Shown one piece after another: positions 9,458-19,823 of a stretch of DNA of 64,000 nt. The stretch is from JAAYGT01 sp050252075 (lineage in GTDB: Bacteria > Pseudomonadota > Gammaproteobacteria > Burkholderiales > Burkholderiaceae_B), in assembly GCA_050252075.1 (NCBI GenBank), contig JBFWLP010000004.1, positions 1 to 64,000 on the forward strand, read 5' to 3'. Below the pieces are notes generated by a model. That model was not told the origin of the DNA. It was given only the letters and a program-made list of their open reading frames with translations, and made no database searches. Positions within the stretch are counted from its first letter, which is position 1; each line of letters begins with the position of its first letter. Position numbers and translations under genes: made by a program.

Positions 9458-10210
9458 ATGTCTTTAATGCGTGAAATGCTGGAAGCCGGTGTGCACTTTG
9501 GCCACCAAACCCGTTTCTGGAACCCGAAGATGGCGCCGTTCATCTTTGGTTCGCGGAACAAAATCCATATTGTCAACCTTGAGCAAACGGTTGCCCGTTA
9601 TGTCGATGCCCAGAAATTCCTGCGCAATCTGGCAGCGCGCGGCGGCAATGTCCTGTTCGTTGGCACCAAGCGCGCTGCGCGCGAGCTGGTGGCGGCCGAA
9701 GCCCAGCGTTGCGGCATGCCCTATGTAGACAGCCGCTGGCTGGGTGGCATGATGACCAACTTCAAAACGGTCAAAACCTCGGTCAAGCGTCTGAAAGACA
9801 TGGAAATCCAGAAGGCTGAAGGCGCAACCGAGCGCATGAGCAAGAAAGAAGCGCTCATGTTTGATCGCGAACTGGAAAAGCTGAACAAGGCAATCGGCGG
9901 TATCAAGGAAATGAATACGCTTCCCGATGCGCTGTTCGTCATCGATGTGGGCTACCACAAGATTGCCGTCGCCGAAGCGCGCACTCTGGGTATCCCGGTC
10001 GTTGCCGTTGTCGATACCAACCATTCACCCGATGGTATCGATTACATCATTCCGGGCAACGACGACTCCGCCAAAGCCATCGCGCTGTATGCGCACGGCA
10101 TGGCCGACGCCATCCTTGAGGGCCGCGAGCAGCGCCTGAACGGTCTGGTTGAAGAAATCGCCGAAGGCGACGAAGAGTTCGTCGAGGTCGAGGAAGAAGA
10201 ACGCGAATAA
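9458..10210 (+). CDS. rpsB: 30S ribosomal protein S2
   Basis: The protein has 250 residues from the ATG at 9458, preceded by TTGGAG. A TTG 12 bases upstream is also in frame but is part of the ribosome binding site. The start [23 protein letters not shown] is the classic S2 N-terminus and the middle contains [13 protein letters not shown] and VDTNHSPD. An acidic C-terminal tail (VEVEEEERE) ends it. It is the first gene of the rpsB-tsf-pyrH-frr block. Confidence 0.98.
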   Translation: MSLMREMLEAGVHFGHQTRFWNPKMAPFIFGSRNKIHIVNLEQTVARYVDAQKFLRNLAARGGNVLFVGTKRAARELVAAEAQRCGMPYVDSRWLGGMMTNFKTVKTSVKRLKDMEIQKAEGATERMSKKEALMFDRELEKLNKAIGGIKEMNTLPDALFVIDVGYHKIAVAEARTLGIPVVAVVDTNHSPDGIDYIIPGNDDSAKAIALYAHGMADAILEGREQRLNGLVEEIAEGDEEFVEVEEEERE

Positions 10211-10218
10211 GCGTTATC

Positions 10219-10239
10219 GGCCCGGTGTTCTGCCGGGCC
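10219..10239 (+). terminator. GC hairpin after rpsB (attenuator-like)
   Basis: GGCCCGG-tgttctg-CCGGGCC forms a 7-bp stem directly downstream of the rpsB stop, followed only by TTCGTC. Without a T-run it is more likely a partial attenuator or mRNA-stability element between rpsB and tsf than a strong terminator. Confidence 0.4.
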
Positions 10240-10289
10240 TTCGTCATCGCGCCCCGAGCGTGATGATCAGATCCAGCCTTATCGTATCC

Positions 10290-10306
10290 CCCCGGCACGG
10301 CCGGGG
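10290..10306 (+). terminator. Second GC hairpin in the rpsB-tsf gap
   Basis: CCCCGGC-acg-GCCGGGG is a perfect 7-bp stem with a 3-base loop, ending 28 bases before the tsf start. No T-run follows. With the hairpin at 10219-10239 it makes a tandem pair that could reduce or process read-through into tsf. Confidence 0.4.
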
Positions 10307-10333
10307 CGTGTCTTACTGAAATTGGAGAAAATT

Positions 10334-11212
10334 GTGGCCCAAATTACTGCATCCATGGTCAAAGAACTGCGCGAAAAAACCGACGCTCCCATGATGGAAT
10401 GCAAGAAAGCGCTGACCGAAGCCGATGGCGATCTGGCGCGTGCTGAAGAAATTCTTCGGGTAAAGCTGGGCAATAAAGCCAGCAAGGCTGCCACTCGTAT
10501 CACGGCGGAAGGCTTGATCGGCCTGTTCATTTCCGCCGACAGCAAAACCGGTGCCGTGATCGAAGTCAATTGCGAAACCGACTTTGTGGCAAAGAACGAT
10601 GATTTCATCGCGTTCGTCAACGGCCTGGCCAAGCTGGTTACCGAGAAAGCACCTGCCGACATCGCTGCCCTGAGCGACCTGCCCATGGCTGACGGTACCG
10701 TTGAATCCACCCGCGCCGCGCTGGTCGGAAAAATCGGCGAGAACATGAGCATACGCCGCTTCCAGCGCTACGAAACCGCCGACCAGCTGGCCAGCTATGT
10801 GCATGGCGGAAAGATCGGTGTTCTGGTTGATTTCGCCGGCGCCGAGGAAATCGGTAAAGATCTGGCAATGCATATCGCCGCCACCAAGCCCAAGGCGCTT
10901 GATGCATCGGGTGTTGCTGCCGAAGACATCGCTGCCGAACGTTCTGTCGCCGAGCAGAAGGCCGCCGAATCGGGCAAGCCCGCCGAGATCGTGGCCAAGA
11001 TGGTCGAAGGCTCCGTTCAGAAATTCCTGAAAGAAGTCACGCTGCTGTCCCAGCCGTTTGTCAAGAACGACAAACAGTCGGTCGAGCAGATGCTGAAAGA
11101 AAAAGGCGCCAAAATCTCGCGCTTCGCCCTGTATGTCGTGGGTGAGGGCATTCAGAAGAAAACAGAAGATTTTGCTGCTGAAGTGGCTGCTGCTGCCGCT
11201 GCGACAAAGTAA
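10334..11212 (+). CDS. tsf: Elongation factor Ts
   Basis: The protein has 292 residues from the GTG at 10334, with GGAGA 6-10 bases upstream. A TTG at 10322 is in frame but overlaps the ribosome binding site. The N-terminus ([20 protein letters not shown]) and the signature [17 protein letters not shown] fit EF-Ts, the nucleotide exchange factor of EF-Tu. A second signature, [13 protein letters not shown], lies around residue 75. Length is normal. Confidence 0.98.
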   Translation: MAQITASMVKELREKTDAPMMECKKALTEADGDLARAEEILRVKLGNKASKAATRITAEGLIGLFISADSKTGAVIEVNCETDFVAKNDDFIAFVNGLAKLVTEKAPADIAALSDLPMADGTVESTRAALVGKIGENMSIRRFQRYETADQLASYVHGGKIGVLVDFAGAEEIGKDLAMHIAATKPKALDASGVAAEDIAAERSVAEQKAAESGKPAEIVAKMVEGSVQKFLKEVTLLSQPFVKNDKQSVEQMLKEKGAKISRFALYVVGEGIQKKTEDFAAEVAAAAAATK

Positions 11213-11236
11213 ATTCGCTTCAAGGCAGTACCCTGT

Positions 11237-11263
11237 TTGGGCCGGCACGTCGTGCTGGCCCAA
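11237..11263 (+). terminator. Long stem-loop between tsf and pyrH
   Basis: A 13-base arm starting TTGGGCC pairs with a matching arm ending GGCCCAA, with one G-U pair, and is followed by CTTTTGG. It is a terminator-like structure in the 98-base tsf-pyrH gap. It may partly end the rpsB-tsf transcript while pyrH uses its own or read-through transcription. Confidence 0.5.
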
Positions 11264-11310
11264 CTTTTGGCTTAAACTTTCGTTGGTTCGTTTTCCTGAG
11301 ATACCTAATC

Positions 11311-12027
11311 ATGACCTCGAGATCTTACAGGCGTGTTCTTTTAAAGCTTTCCGGTGAAGCGCTGATGGGCGAAGATGCCTTCGGCATCAATCGCGCCACC
11401 ATTGTGCGCATGACCGAGGAAATAGCCGAGGTTGCTAAGATGGGCGTCGAGCTGGCCATTGTCATCGGCGGCGGGAATATTTTCCGCGGAGTGGCTCCCG
11501 GGGCTCAGGGAATGGATCGGGCAACGGCCGATTACATGGGCATGATGGCCACGGTAATGAATGCGCTGGCCTTGCAAGACGCTCTGAAACACAGGGGTGT
11601 CGACACCCGGGTGCAGTCGGCGCTGAACATTGACCAGGTTGTGGAACCGTATATCCGTCCCAAGGCTTTGCGTTATCTTGAAGAGGGCAAAGTTGTCGTC
11701 TTTGCGGCAGGTACGGGTAACCCATTCTTCACCACCGATACCGCTGCGGCCTTGCGCGGAGCGGAAATCGGGGCCGAGATCGTTCTGAAGGCCACCAAGG
11801 TCGACGGCATTTACAGCGCGGATCCCAACAAGGATCCGTCGGCCACACGATACGCGCGCATCAGCTTCGACGAAGCGATCGTCCGGCGTCTCGAAGTTAT
11901 GGACGCGACGGCGTTTGCGTTGTGCCGCGATCAGAAACTTCCGATCAAGGTGTTTTCGATCAACAAGCCGGGCGCACTCCGTCGTGCGGTGGCCGGCGAA
12001 GACGAAGGCACTTTGGTACACGTTTGA
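11311..12027 (+). CDS. pyrH: UMP kinase
   Basis: A 238-residue amino-acid-kinase-fold enzyme that converts UMP to UDP. It shows [11 protein letters not shown] at the N-terminus, [10 protein letters not shown] (about 50-60), [22 protein letters not shown], and [17 protein letters not shown] for the nucleotide site. Length matches bacterial PyrH. It is followed by frr after 13 bases, the usual order. Confidence 0.97.
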   Translation: MTSRSYRRVLLKLSGEALMGEDAFGINRATIVRMTEEIAEVAKMGVELAIVIGGGNIFRGVAPGAQGMDRATADYMGMMATVMNALALQDALKHRGVDTRVQSALNIDQVVEPYIRPKALRYLEEGKVVVFAAGTGNPFFTTDTAAALRGAEIGAEIVLKATKVDGIYSADPNKDPSATRYARISFDEAIVRRLEVMDATAFALCRDQKLPIKVFSINKPGALRRAVAGEDEGTLVHV

Positions 12028-12040
12028 TAAAGGAAATAGC

Positions 12041-12601
12041 ATGAGTCTTCCAGAAGTAAGGAAATCGGCCGACACGAGAATGGCCAAAACGGTCGAAACG
12101 CTCAAATCGAATCTTTCCAAGCTGCGTACAGGCCGTGCGCATGCGGGCCTGCTTGATCACGTGCTGGTCGAGTACTACGGCTCGCCGGTGCCTGTCAGCC
12201 AGGTGGCCAATGTGAACCTGGTCGACGCACGTACCATCAGCGTTCAGGTGTGGGAAAAAAGCATGGCCGGCCCGGTGGAAAAAGCCATTCGCGAATCGGA
12301 CCTGGGCCTGAATCCCATTGCCATGGGCGATAACATCCGTGTTCCCATGCCGGCCCTTACCGAAGAGCGCCGTCGCGACCTGACCAAAGTGGCTCGCAGC
12401 GAAGGCGAAGACGCCAAGATTGCCGTGCGGAACCTGCGCCGTGACGCCAACGACACGCTCAAGAAACTGGTCAAGGAGAAAGAAATTTCCGAAGACGACG
12501 AGCGCCGCATGCAAGACGAAGTCCAGAAGCTGACCGACAAGTACGTTGCCGAGATCGACAAGCTGGTTTCCCAGAAAGAAGCCGAGATAATGACGGTCTG
12601 A
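12041..12601 (+). CDS. frr: Ribosome recycling factor
   Basis: The protein has 186 residues from the ATG at 12041, with AAAGGAA 7 bases upstream. The longer in-frame extension overlaps pyrH and is not real. RRF splits post-termination ribosomes with EF-G. Family landmarks [20 protein letters not shown] and EERRRDLTK...[17 protein letters not shown] are present, and the helical coiled-coil domain fills the C-terminal half. Confidence 0.98.
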   Translation: MSLPEVRKSADTRMAKTVETLKSNLSKLRTGRAHAGLLDHVLVEYYGSPVPVSQVANVNLVDARTISVQVWEKSMAGPVEKAIRESDLGLNPIAMGDNIRVPMPALTEERRRDLTKVARSEGEDAKIAVRNLRRDANDTLKKLVKEKEISEDDERRMQDEVQKLTDKYVAEIDKLVSQKEAEIMTV

Positions 12602-12626
12602 CCCATCGGGCCGGATCGAATCCTTC

Positions 12627-13388
12627 ATGTCCGTAAGCTCAACGCTTTCGATACCTTCGGTGACGCGCACGCCGCAACATGTGGCCATCATCATGGACGG
12701 CAACGGCCGGTGGGCCACGCAGCGTTTTTTGCCGCGCACCGCCGGTCATGTGCGGGGCGTGCAGGCAGTCAGGAAAATTGTCGAGGCCTGCGGCCGGCGG
12801 GGCGTAAAGTTTCTCACCCTGTTTGCTTTCAGTTCCGAGAACTGGCGCCGCCCGCCCGACGAAGTTTCCCTGCTCATGCGGCTTTTCGTGCAGACGCTCG
12901 AAAAAGAGATCACCCAACTGGTGCAGCAGGGCGTGCGCCTGCGCGTTGTGGGCGATTTATCCGCGTTTGAACCCCGCTTGCAGGAACTCATACGCGATGC
13001 CGAAGCGCGCACGGCGGGGAACACCGCACTGGTCCTTACCATTGCCGCCAACTACGGCGGGCGCTGGGATATTCTGCAGGCCACGCGGGCCGCTCTGAAG
13101 GCGCAGCCGGAAATCGCCGCCCACCCCGAGCGCCTTGATGAGCCGTTGCTGTCGGATTATCTGTCCATGGCTTACGCGCCTGAGCCGGATCTGTTCATTC
13201 GCACCGGCGGCGAGCAGCGAATCTCGAATTTCCTGATATGGCAGCTGGCATACACCGAGCTTTATTTCACACCCATTTACTGGCCTGATTTCGGTCCGCG
13301 GGAGCTCGACGAGGCCTTCACCTGGTACGGCGCCCGCGAACGACGCTTCGGGCGCACCAGCGAACAGCTGGCCTCCAGTTCCTCCTAG
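12627..13388 (+). CDS. uppS: Undecaprenyl (isoprenyl) diphosphate synthase, cis type
   Basis: A 253-residue enzyme that makes the C55 lipid carrier for peptidoglycan and O-antigen. The signature [10 protein letters not shown] contains the catalytic Asp. [11 protein letters not shown] and a C-terminal [19 protein letters not shown] complete the family pattern. It begins 25 bases after frr and is followed by cdsA after 9 bases. Confidence 0.97.
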   Translation: MSVSSTLSIPSVTRTPQHVAIIMDGNGRWATQRFLPRTAGHVRGVQAVRKIVEACGRRGVKFLTLFAFSSENWRRPPDEVSLLMRLFVQTLEKEITQLVQQGVRLRVVGDLSAFEPRLQELIRDAEARTAGNTALVLTIAANYGGRWDILQATRAALKAQPEIAAHPERLDEPLLSDYLSMAYAPEPDLFIRTGGEQRISNFLIWQLAYTELYFTPIYWPDFGPRELDEAFTWYGARERRFGRTSEQLASSSS

Positions 13389-13397
13389 GCTCTTCGT

Positions 13398-14255
13398 ATG
13401 CTCAAACAGCGCATCACCACGGCCATCGTACTTTTCGCGATCTTGTTCGCGGCCGGGGTCGCGCCCGGCATGTGGCCTCTGACGCTGTTTTTCAGTATTG
13501 CCGCCGCCGGGTGCCTTTGGGAGTGGCAACGCCTTGTGCTGCCGTCGTCCGCCGCGCTGTTTGCTCCTGTTGCCGGCGTTGTGGCGCTGCTGGGCTTTGT
13601 GTTTCTGGCGTCCGGCTGGCTGTCCCCCCAGAGCACCGCCGCATTGCTCTCCGGGCACGCCTGGCTCGTACCGGTTGTGGTGCTGGTCGCCCTTGCCTGG
13701 GTTCTGGGGGCCGGTACGGTTGTATTGCAGGGCAATGTACAACGGCAGCCTGCCTCGCTTGCCTTGGCGGTATTCGGTTTGCTGGCCGTGCCGGTAGCGT
13801 GGTACGTGATCATTTATTTCCTGTTGTCGCGCGGTGTGCTGTTCGTGGTTTCCCTTATGGCACTCATCTGGGCCGCGGATATCGCCGCTTACTTCTCGGG
13901 AAAAACCTTCGGAAAGCGCAAGCTGGCACCCAAAGTAAGCCCGGGGAAAACCTGGGAAGGCGCGCTGGGCGGGGTCGTGGCCGCCGTGCTCTGGCTGTTG
14001 GCCAGCAGTTACTGGCCCAACACCTTCGGCGCCGGCATGATGGCGCGTTTCCCGGTGGCCGTGGTTGTTTTTCTGGGCATTGTGCTGGCCGCGCTATCCA
14101 TCGTGGGCGATCTGTTCGAATCACTGCTCAAGCGCCGTGCCGGTGTGAAAGACTCCAGCGGATTATTGCCCGGACACGGCGGGATATACGATCGCATTGA
14201 CGCCCTGTTGCCGGTGGCGCCGGTGGCTTTCCTGATTCTCGAGGGCTGGAATTGA
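13398..14255 (+). CDS. cdsA: Phosphatidate cytidylyltransferase
   Basis: A 285-residue inner-membrane enzyme with several transmembrane segments that makes CDP-diacylglycerol for phospholipid synthesis. The CdsA signature is visible near the C-terminus: [41 protein letters not shown] upstream is also characteristic. Its stop overlaps the TTG start of dxr by four bases. Confidence 0.97.
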   Translation: MLKQRITTAIVLFAILFAAGVAPGMWPLTLFFSIAAAGCLWEWQRLVLPSSAALFAPVAGVVALLGFVFLASGWLSPQSTAALLSGHAWLVPVVVLVALAWVLGAGTVVLQGNVQRQPASLALAVFGLLAVPVAWYVIIYFLLSRGVLFVVSLMALIWAADIAAYFSGKTFGKRKLAPKVSPGKTWEGALGGVVAAVLWLLASSYWPNTFGAGMMARFPVAVVVFLGIVLAALSIVGDLFESLLKRRAGVKDSSGLLPGHGGIYDRIDALLPVAPVAFLILEGWN

Positions 14256-15457
14256 CTATTCAAACCATTTGCATTCTGGGATCAACCGGTTCAATCGGTG
14301 AAAGCACGCTCGATGTCATAGCGCGGCATCCCGACCGGTTTTCCGTGTACGCGCTCACGGCTTATTCGCGCATTCGCGAACTGGCACAACAAGCCGCCAG
14401 GCACCGTGCCCGGGTGGTGGTTGTTCCTTCTGTTGCCGCGCGCGACGATTTTCTGCGGGCATGGCCTTCGCCGGCAGCCTCGTTGCCGGAAATACGCGTG
14501 GGGGAGCAGGCCCTGGTCGACACGGCGGCCGATCCCCATGTGACGACCGTCATGGCGGCTATTGTCGGTGCGGCCGGCCTGCCGGCGGCCTTGGGTGCAG
14601 CGCGTGCGGGCAAGCGCATTCTGCTGGCCAACAAAGAGGCTCTGGTGGCTGCGGGCGGTCTTTTCATGGATGCCGTGCGGCAAGGCGGCGCCCGGTTGTT
14701 GCCCATCGACAGTGAGCACAATGCGATATTCCAGTGCATGCCCGCGCCGGAAAGCGCCCGGTTTTATGATCAGCCCGCCAAGGGCGTGAAGCGTTTGCTG
14801 CTGACGGCCTCGGGCGGCCCGTTTCGTACCACGCCGCTGCCCTCGCTGGACAACGTTACACCGGAACAGGCGTGTGCCCATCCGAACTGGAGCATGGGCC
14901 GCAAGATATCGGTCGATTCAGCCACCATGCTGAACAAGGGGCTGGAAGTCATCGAGGCGCACTGGCTGTTTTCCATGCCCGCCGACCAGATTCAGGTCGT
15001 CGTGCATCCGCAAAGCGTGGTTCACTCCATGGTTGAGTACGACGACGGGTCGGTTCTGGCCCAATTGGGTCAACCCGATATGCGCACTCCCATTGCGTAT
15101 GCCCTGGGTTTTCCCGACCGTATCGACAGCGGTGTCGGGCTGCTCGAACTTGCCGCTCTGGGGCGTCTTGATTTTGAACCGCCCGATTTCCAGCGTTTCC
15201 CCTGCCTGCAGCTGGCGTTCCAGGCCTTGCGTGCCGGCCAGGCGGCGTGTATTGGCCTGAATGCGGCCAACGAGGTCGCCGTGGACCATTTTTTGCATCG
15301 CCGTATTGGCTATACTCGCATTGCCGCCGTCATCGACAGTACGCTCGCCCGGATTTCCGGCGATGCCTCGGGTAATCCCGGATCGCTCGAAGACATCCTC
15401 CATCTTGATGCCTGTGCCCGGCGCCTGGCAGAGCAGTTCTGCAGTGCTGCAGCTTAA
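14252..15457 (+). CDS. dxr: 1-deoxy-D-xylulose 5-phosphate reductoisomerase
   Basis: A 401-residue MEP-pathway enzyme. The start is a TTG within the cdsA stop (TTGA overlap), required because the NADPH-binding motif [16 protein letters not shown] begins at about residue 7. The metal and substrate motifs SEHNAIFQC and [10 protein letters not shown], and [15 protein letters not shown], are present. Length is normal. Translation is probably coupled to cdsA. Confidence 0.97.
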   Translation: MTIQTICILGSTGSIGESTLDVIARHPDRFSVYALTAYSRIRELAQQAARHRARVVVVPSVAARDDFLRAWPSPAASLPEIRVGEQALVDTAADPHVTTVMAAIVGAAGLPAALGAARAGKRILLANKEALVAAGGLFMDAVRQGGARLLPIDSEHNAIFQCMPAPESARFYDQPAKGVKRLLLTASGGPFRTTPLPSLDNVTPEQACAHPNWSMGRKISVDSATMLNKGLEVIEAHWLFSMPADQIQVVVHPQSVVHSMVEYDDGSVLAQLGQPDMRTPIAYALGFPDRIDSGVGLLELAALGRLDFEPPDFQRFPCLQLAFQALRAGQAACIGLNAANEVAVDHFLHRRIGYTRIAAVIDSTLARISGDASGNPGSLEDILHLDACARRLAEQFCSAAA

Positions 15458-15480
15458 CCCTGTTACCTGAGTCAGCCACC

Positions 15481-16806
15481 ATGCTGTTTACCTTGCTCGC
15501 TTTCATTGTTGCGATTGGTGTGCTCGTTACATTTCACGAGCTTGGCCACTATTGGGTGGCGCGCCGTTGCGGGGTGAAGATACTCAGGTTTTCGGTGGGC
15601 TTCGGCAAGGTGGTGGCCCGTCGCACCGACCGTCACGGTACGGAATGGGCGCTGTCCGCCATCCCTCTGGGCGGCTACGTGAAAATGCTTGACGACCCGT
15701 TGCCTGGTCAGTCCAGCAGCACGGCGTTTAATCACAAGCCTTTGGGCCAGCGGTTTGCCATTGTTGCGGCGGGGCCTGCCGCCAATTTCATACTTGCCGC
15801 CGTCCTGTACGCGGCGCTGGGCTGGATGGGTGCCAGTGAGCCCGCCGCGATTCTGGCCGAACCGGCCACCGGCACACCGGCCGCAACCGCCGGCGTCAGG
15901 CAGGGCGATGTCATTCAGTCGGTGGGCAGTACACCGGTACGTTCCTGGAACGACGCACGCTGGGAATTGCTGGATGCCGCCACGGCAGGCGGACGCCTGG
16001 TCTTGAACGTGACAACCGCACAAGGGTTTCCCCGAGAGCGTATTCTCGATGTGCCTGCGGCCGATATTCAGCCCGATGGTGCCGATCTCATGGCGCAGAT
16101 CGGCCTTCAGCTGGCACCGGCATTGCCCCGTGTTACTGCGGTGAACCCCGGCTCGCCGGGCGAGCAGGCGGGGCTGCAGCAGGGTGACGTTGTTGTTCGT
16201 GTGGGGGAACTGGCTAATCCCACATCGGCCTCTATGGTCGACGTGGTGCAGCGCCACCCCGAACAGGCGTTGGCGCTTCACGTGTTGCGCAACGATACAC
16301 CCATTAATCTTGTGGTCACACCGGCCCCCCATACTGCCGACGACGGCCGGGTTGTGGGGAGAATAGGGGTCATGCTGGGTTCGGACATTCCCATGGTGGA
16401 TGTGCGATACGGCCCGCTGCAGGGGCTGGTTCACGGTATCACACGTACCTGGGACACCACAGTCTTGTCGTTGAAAATGATGGGGCGCATGCTTACCGGT
16501 GATATCTCGGTGCGCAATGTCAGCGGGCCGGTCACCATTGCCGATTATGCCGGGCAGACCGCCCGCATCGGCCTGGCCTCGTACCTGAGCTTCATGGCCT
16601 TGATCAGTGTTAGTATCGGTGTGTTGAATTTGCTGCCGGTGCCTATGCTCGACGGCGGCCATTTGCTCTTCTACACCATCGAAGCCTTGCGAGGCAAACC
16701 CCTGTCGGAACGCATTCTGGAACAAAGCCAGCGCATCGGTCTGGGTTTGCTGGCAGGGCTCATGGGGTTGGCGTTTTTCAACGACTTCACCCGCCTTTTC
16801 AGTTAG
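15481..16806 (+). CDS. rseP: RIP zinc metalloprotease RseP
   Basis: A 441-residue site-2-type membrane protease that cleaves anti-sigma factor RseA and signal-peptide remnants. The zinc motif HELGH lies at residues 19-23 in the first membrane helix. Two PDZ domains span roughly residues 120-300. The C-terminal NLLPVPMLDGGH supplies the third ligand. It is the normal partner upstream of bamA. Confidence 0.97.
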   Translation: MLFTLLAFIVAIGVLVTFHELGHYWVARRCGVKILRFSVGFGKVVARRTDRHGTEWALSAIPLGGYVKMLDDPLPGQSSSTAFNHKPLGQRFAIVAAGPAANFILAAVLYAALGWMGASEPAAILAEPATGTPAATAGVRQGDVIQSVGSTPVRSWNDARWELLDAATAGGRLVLNVTTAQGFPRERILDVPAADIQPDGADLMAQIGLQLAPALPRVTAVNPGSPGEQAGLQQGDVVVRVGELANPTSASMVDVVQRHPEQALALHVLRNDTPINLVVTPAPHTADDGRVVGRIGVMLGSDIPMVDVRYGPLQGLVHGITRTWDTTVLSLKMMGRMLTGDISVRNVSGPVTIADYAGQTARIGLASYLSFMALISVSIGVLNLLPVPMLDGGHLLFYTIEALRGKPLSERILEQSQRIGLGLLAGLMGLAFFNDFTRLFS

Positions 16807-16860
16807 CGCCTTTGTGCCTTACAATCCTTCACCATTCAACCCGCCCAAGGATTCCTCAGG

Positions 16861-19200
16861 ATGTCGTCAAGCCGGAAATCTACTTTTGCCAAGCGCGTCT
16901 TACCCGTTGTGCTTGCGGCGCTGCTTGCTCCAAGTCTGGCCAGTGCATTTACACCGTTTGTCGTCAAAGATATTCAGGTTAACGGTATCCAGCGCATCGA
17001 TCCCGGCGCCGTCTTTACGTATCTTCCGGTCAAGGTGGGCGAGCGGTTTACCGAAGAGCAGGCGACCGAAGCCATTCAGCGCCTGTACGCCACCGGTTTT
17101 TTCAGCGACGTCCAGATCGACACCAGAAACAATATTCTCGTCGTCAATGTCAAGGAACGACCCACCATCGCGTCGGTCAGCTTCAACGGCATGTATGAAT
17201 TCGACGCCAAGACCATACTGCAGTCGCTTGCGCAGGTGGGCTTCGGGGAAGGGCGCGTGTTCGACCGCGCCATGCTTGAACGGGCCGAGTTCGAACTGAA
17301 GCAGCAGTATCTGTCGAAAGGCAAGTACGGGGTCGAGATCAACGCCATCATCACGCCGCTGCCGCGCAACCGGGTAGGGGTCAGCTTCGATGTCTTCGAA
17401 GGTGATCTGGCGCGCATCAAGGAAATCCGCATCGTCGGCAACGAAGCGTTTTCCGACGGCACGCTGCTCGACGAAATGGATCTCACCACGTCGGGCCTCA
17501 TGACCTGGTACACCGGAACCGATAAATATTCGCGTGAAACGCTGGAAGGCGATGTCGAACGCATCCGCTCCTATTATCTGGATCGCGGCTACCTTGAGTT
17601 CACGTCCGAACCTCCGCAAGTCACCATATCGCCCGACCGCAAGGATATTTTCATCACCCTTACGGTGCACGAAGGCAAGCCCTACAACGTACGGCAGGTT
17701 CGGCTGGCCGGCGATCTTCTGGGCCTCGATGACAAGATCCAGCCATTGATCACCGTTCAGGCCGGCGAACCGTTCTCGGCGGCAAAAACCAATGAAACGG
17801 TCAAGGCCATTACCGATTACCTGGGCAGCCTGGGCTACGCCTTTGCCAACGTGAACCCTAATCCGGTGCTCGATCGCGACGCCAACGAGGCCGACCTGAC
17901 CTTTTATGTCGACCCCGGCCGCCGCGTTTATGTCCGGCGCATCCAGATCGGTGGCAATACGCGTACACGCGACGAAGTCATTCGCCGTGAAATGCGCCAG
18001 CAGGAAGCGGCATGGTACGACGCCGACAGCATACGCGAATCGCGCGACCGGGTCGACCGCCTGGGTTATTTCAACGAGGTCGATGTCACCACAACGCCCG
18101 TGCCCGGTTCGACCGACCAGATCGACGTGAATGTCAATGTCAAGGAAAAGCCCACCGGCCTGATCAACCTGGGCGTGGGCTACGGCTCCACCGACAAACT
18201 CATCTTGTCGGCCGGTATCAGTGAAGAAAACATTTTCGGCAGCGGCAACACGTTGTCATTGCGGCTAAATACCAGTAAAACCAACCGCGCGGCCATTATT
18301 TCGCATACCGATCCCTACTGGACCATCGACGGTATCAGCAAGACCACATCCATTTATTACCGCCGCACCACGCCTTACGACAACAACAACGCCTTCGGCG
18401 ATTACGAGGTCACTGCTTACGGCGGCGGGTTCAACTTCGGTGTTCCCATTTCGGAAAATGATCGCATTTTTGCGGGCATCACCTACGAACACAACCGCTT
18501 GTCCAAGCTCAATGTGCTGACTACGCCGCAAGCCTACCAAGACTTTGTGAAGGAATACGGCGAAGGCACGAACGCCATCATATTCAACCTGGGCTGGTCC
18601 AAAGACACCCGCGACAGCGCCATCGCGCCAACGAAGGGCACATACACCCGCCTGGCCGCCGACGTCTCCACCATGGACCTCCAGTACTACATGCTCAGTG
18701 CCCAGCACCAGAGCTACTGGCCGCTCAGCCGTTCATACACGCTGGCGTTCAACGGCCTGGCCGACTACGGGCGAACCTTCAACGACAAAACCTTCCCGGT
18801 CATCAAGAACGTTTATGCCGGCGGTATCGGCACGGTGCGCGGCTATGACGGTGCGTCGCTGGGCCCGCGCGACTCCCTTACCAACGATTACCTAGGCGGC
18901 TCACGCCGCATTGCAGGCAGCGTCCAGCTGTACCTGCCGTTCCCCGGGGCAAACCGCGACCGTACGCTGCGCTGGTTCCTGTTCACCGATGTCGGCCAGG
19001 TTACGAATACCGACGGTTCGTGCGCGCGCGGTATAGGCAACTACGCCGTCGATCCCTGCGGCTGGAAATATTCCGCCGGTGTCGGCCTGTCGTGGCAGTC
19101 GCCGCTGGGACCCCTGCAGCTGTCGTTCGGCCGGGCGCTCAATGCCAAGGAAGGCGATGACAAACAGGCGTTCCAGTTCCAGATCGGTACCGGTTTTTGA
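16861..19200 (+). CDS. bamA: Outer membrane protein assembly factor BamA
   Basis: A 779-residue outer-membrane insertase. A Sec signal peptide ends around SLASA (about residue 29). Five POTRA domains follow (about 30-430), then a 16-stranded barrel carrying the loop-6 motif VRGYDG and ending with the C-terminal Phe of a beta-signal (FQIGTGF). Length is typical for the family. It lies 54 bases after rseP and 62 before skp. Confidence 0.98.
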   Translation: MSSSRKSTFAKRVLPVVLAALLAPSLASAFTPFVVKDIQVNGIQRIDPGAVFTYLPVKVGERFTEEQATEAIQRLYATGFFSDVQIDTRNNILVVNVKERPTIASVSFNGMYEFDAKTILQSLAQVGFGEGRVFDRAMLERAEFELKQQYLSKGKYGVEINAIITPLPRNRVGVSFDVFEGDLARIKEIRIVGNEAFSDGTLLDEMDLTTSGLMTWYTGTDKYSRETLEGDVERIRSYYLDRGYLEFTSEPPQVTISPDRKDIFITLTVHEGKPYNVRQVRLAGDLLGLDDKIQPLITVQAGEPFSAAKTNETVKAITDYLGSLGYAFANVNPNPVLDRDANEADLTFYVDPGRRVYVRRIQIGGNTRTRDEVIRREMRQQEAAWYDADSIRESRDRVDRLGYFNEVDVTTTPVPGSTDQIDVNVNVKEKPTGLINLGVGYGSTDKLILSAGISEENIFGSGNTLSLRLNTSKTNRAAIISHTDPYWTIDGISKTTSIYYRRTTPYDNNNAFGDYEVTAYGGGFNFGVPISENDRIFAGITYEHNRLSKLNVLTTPQAYQDFVKEYGEGTNAIIFNLGWSKDTRDSAIAPTKGTYTRLAADVSTMDLQYYMLSAQHQSYWPLSRSYTLAFNGLADYGRTFNDKTFPVIKNVYAGGIGTVRGYDGASLGPRDSLTNDYLGGSRRIAGSVQLYLPFPGANRDRTLRWFLFTDVGQVTNTDGSCARGIGNYAVDPCGWKYSAGVGLSWQSPLGPLQLSFGRALNAKEGDDKQAFQFQIGTGF

Positions 19201-19262
19201 TGCGCCGTATTTAATGGCACAATACCCTTTTTATCGCTGCTAATTCGCAAGGTAGATTTTTC

Positions 19263-19817
19263 ATGAAGTCTCAATTCGCACATTCGTTTTCTGTCTCCAC
19301 ACGCCGCCTGGCTCGTGCCCCGCGCGCGCTTGCGCTGGCTCTGGCGCTGGCCGCAGGCACTCTGGCGACAGCGCCTGTGCATGCCCAGGCCACAAAGATC
19401 GGCTTTGTCAGCACCGAGCGTATCTTGCGCGACTCCACGCCCGCCAAGGCTGCGCAACAGAAAATCGAGGCCGAGTTCAAGAAGCGTGACCAGGAGCTCC
19501 AGAATCTGGCCAACCGCCTGCGCACCGAGGCCCAGAAGTTCGACAAAGACGCACCGGTGCTGTCCGAGTCCGAGCGTGTCAAGCGCCAGCGCCAGCTGGC
19601 CGACCTTGACTCCGATCTTCAGCGCAAGCGCCGTGAATTCCAGGAAGACTTCAACCGCCGCCGCAATGAAGAATTCTCCAGTATCGTTGAAAAGGCCGAT
19701 GCCGCCATCAAGAAAATTGCCGAAGAGCAGGGCTACGACCTGATTCTGCAAGATGCGGTCACCGTCAGCCCGCGCGTCGACATTACCGATCAGGTGATGA
19801 AAGCGCTGGGCGGTTGA
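19263..19817 (+). CDS. skp: Periplasmic chaperone Skp/OmpH
   Basis: The protein has 184 residues with a signal peptide ending at PVHAQA (about 43). The mature part is short, charged and strongly helical (KKRDQELQNLANRLRTEAQ), as in the Skp tentacle chaperone that carries unfolded outer-membrane proteins to BamA. The signal peptide is rather long; an internal start cannot be ruled out. It is followed by lpxD after 6 bases. Confidence 0.93.
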   Translation: MKSQFAHSFSVSTRRLARAPRALALALALAAGTLATAPVHAQATKIGFVSTERILRDSTPAKAAQQKIEAEFKKRDQELQNLANRLRTEAQKFDKDAPVLSESERVKRQRQLADLDSDLQRKRREFQEDFNRRRNEEFSSIVEKADAAIKKIAEEQGYDLILQDAVTVSPRVDITDQVMKALGG

Positions 19818-19823
19818 TCGTTC

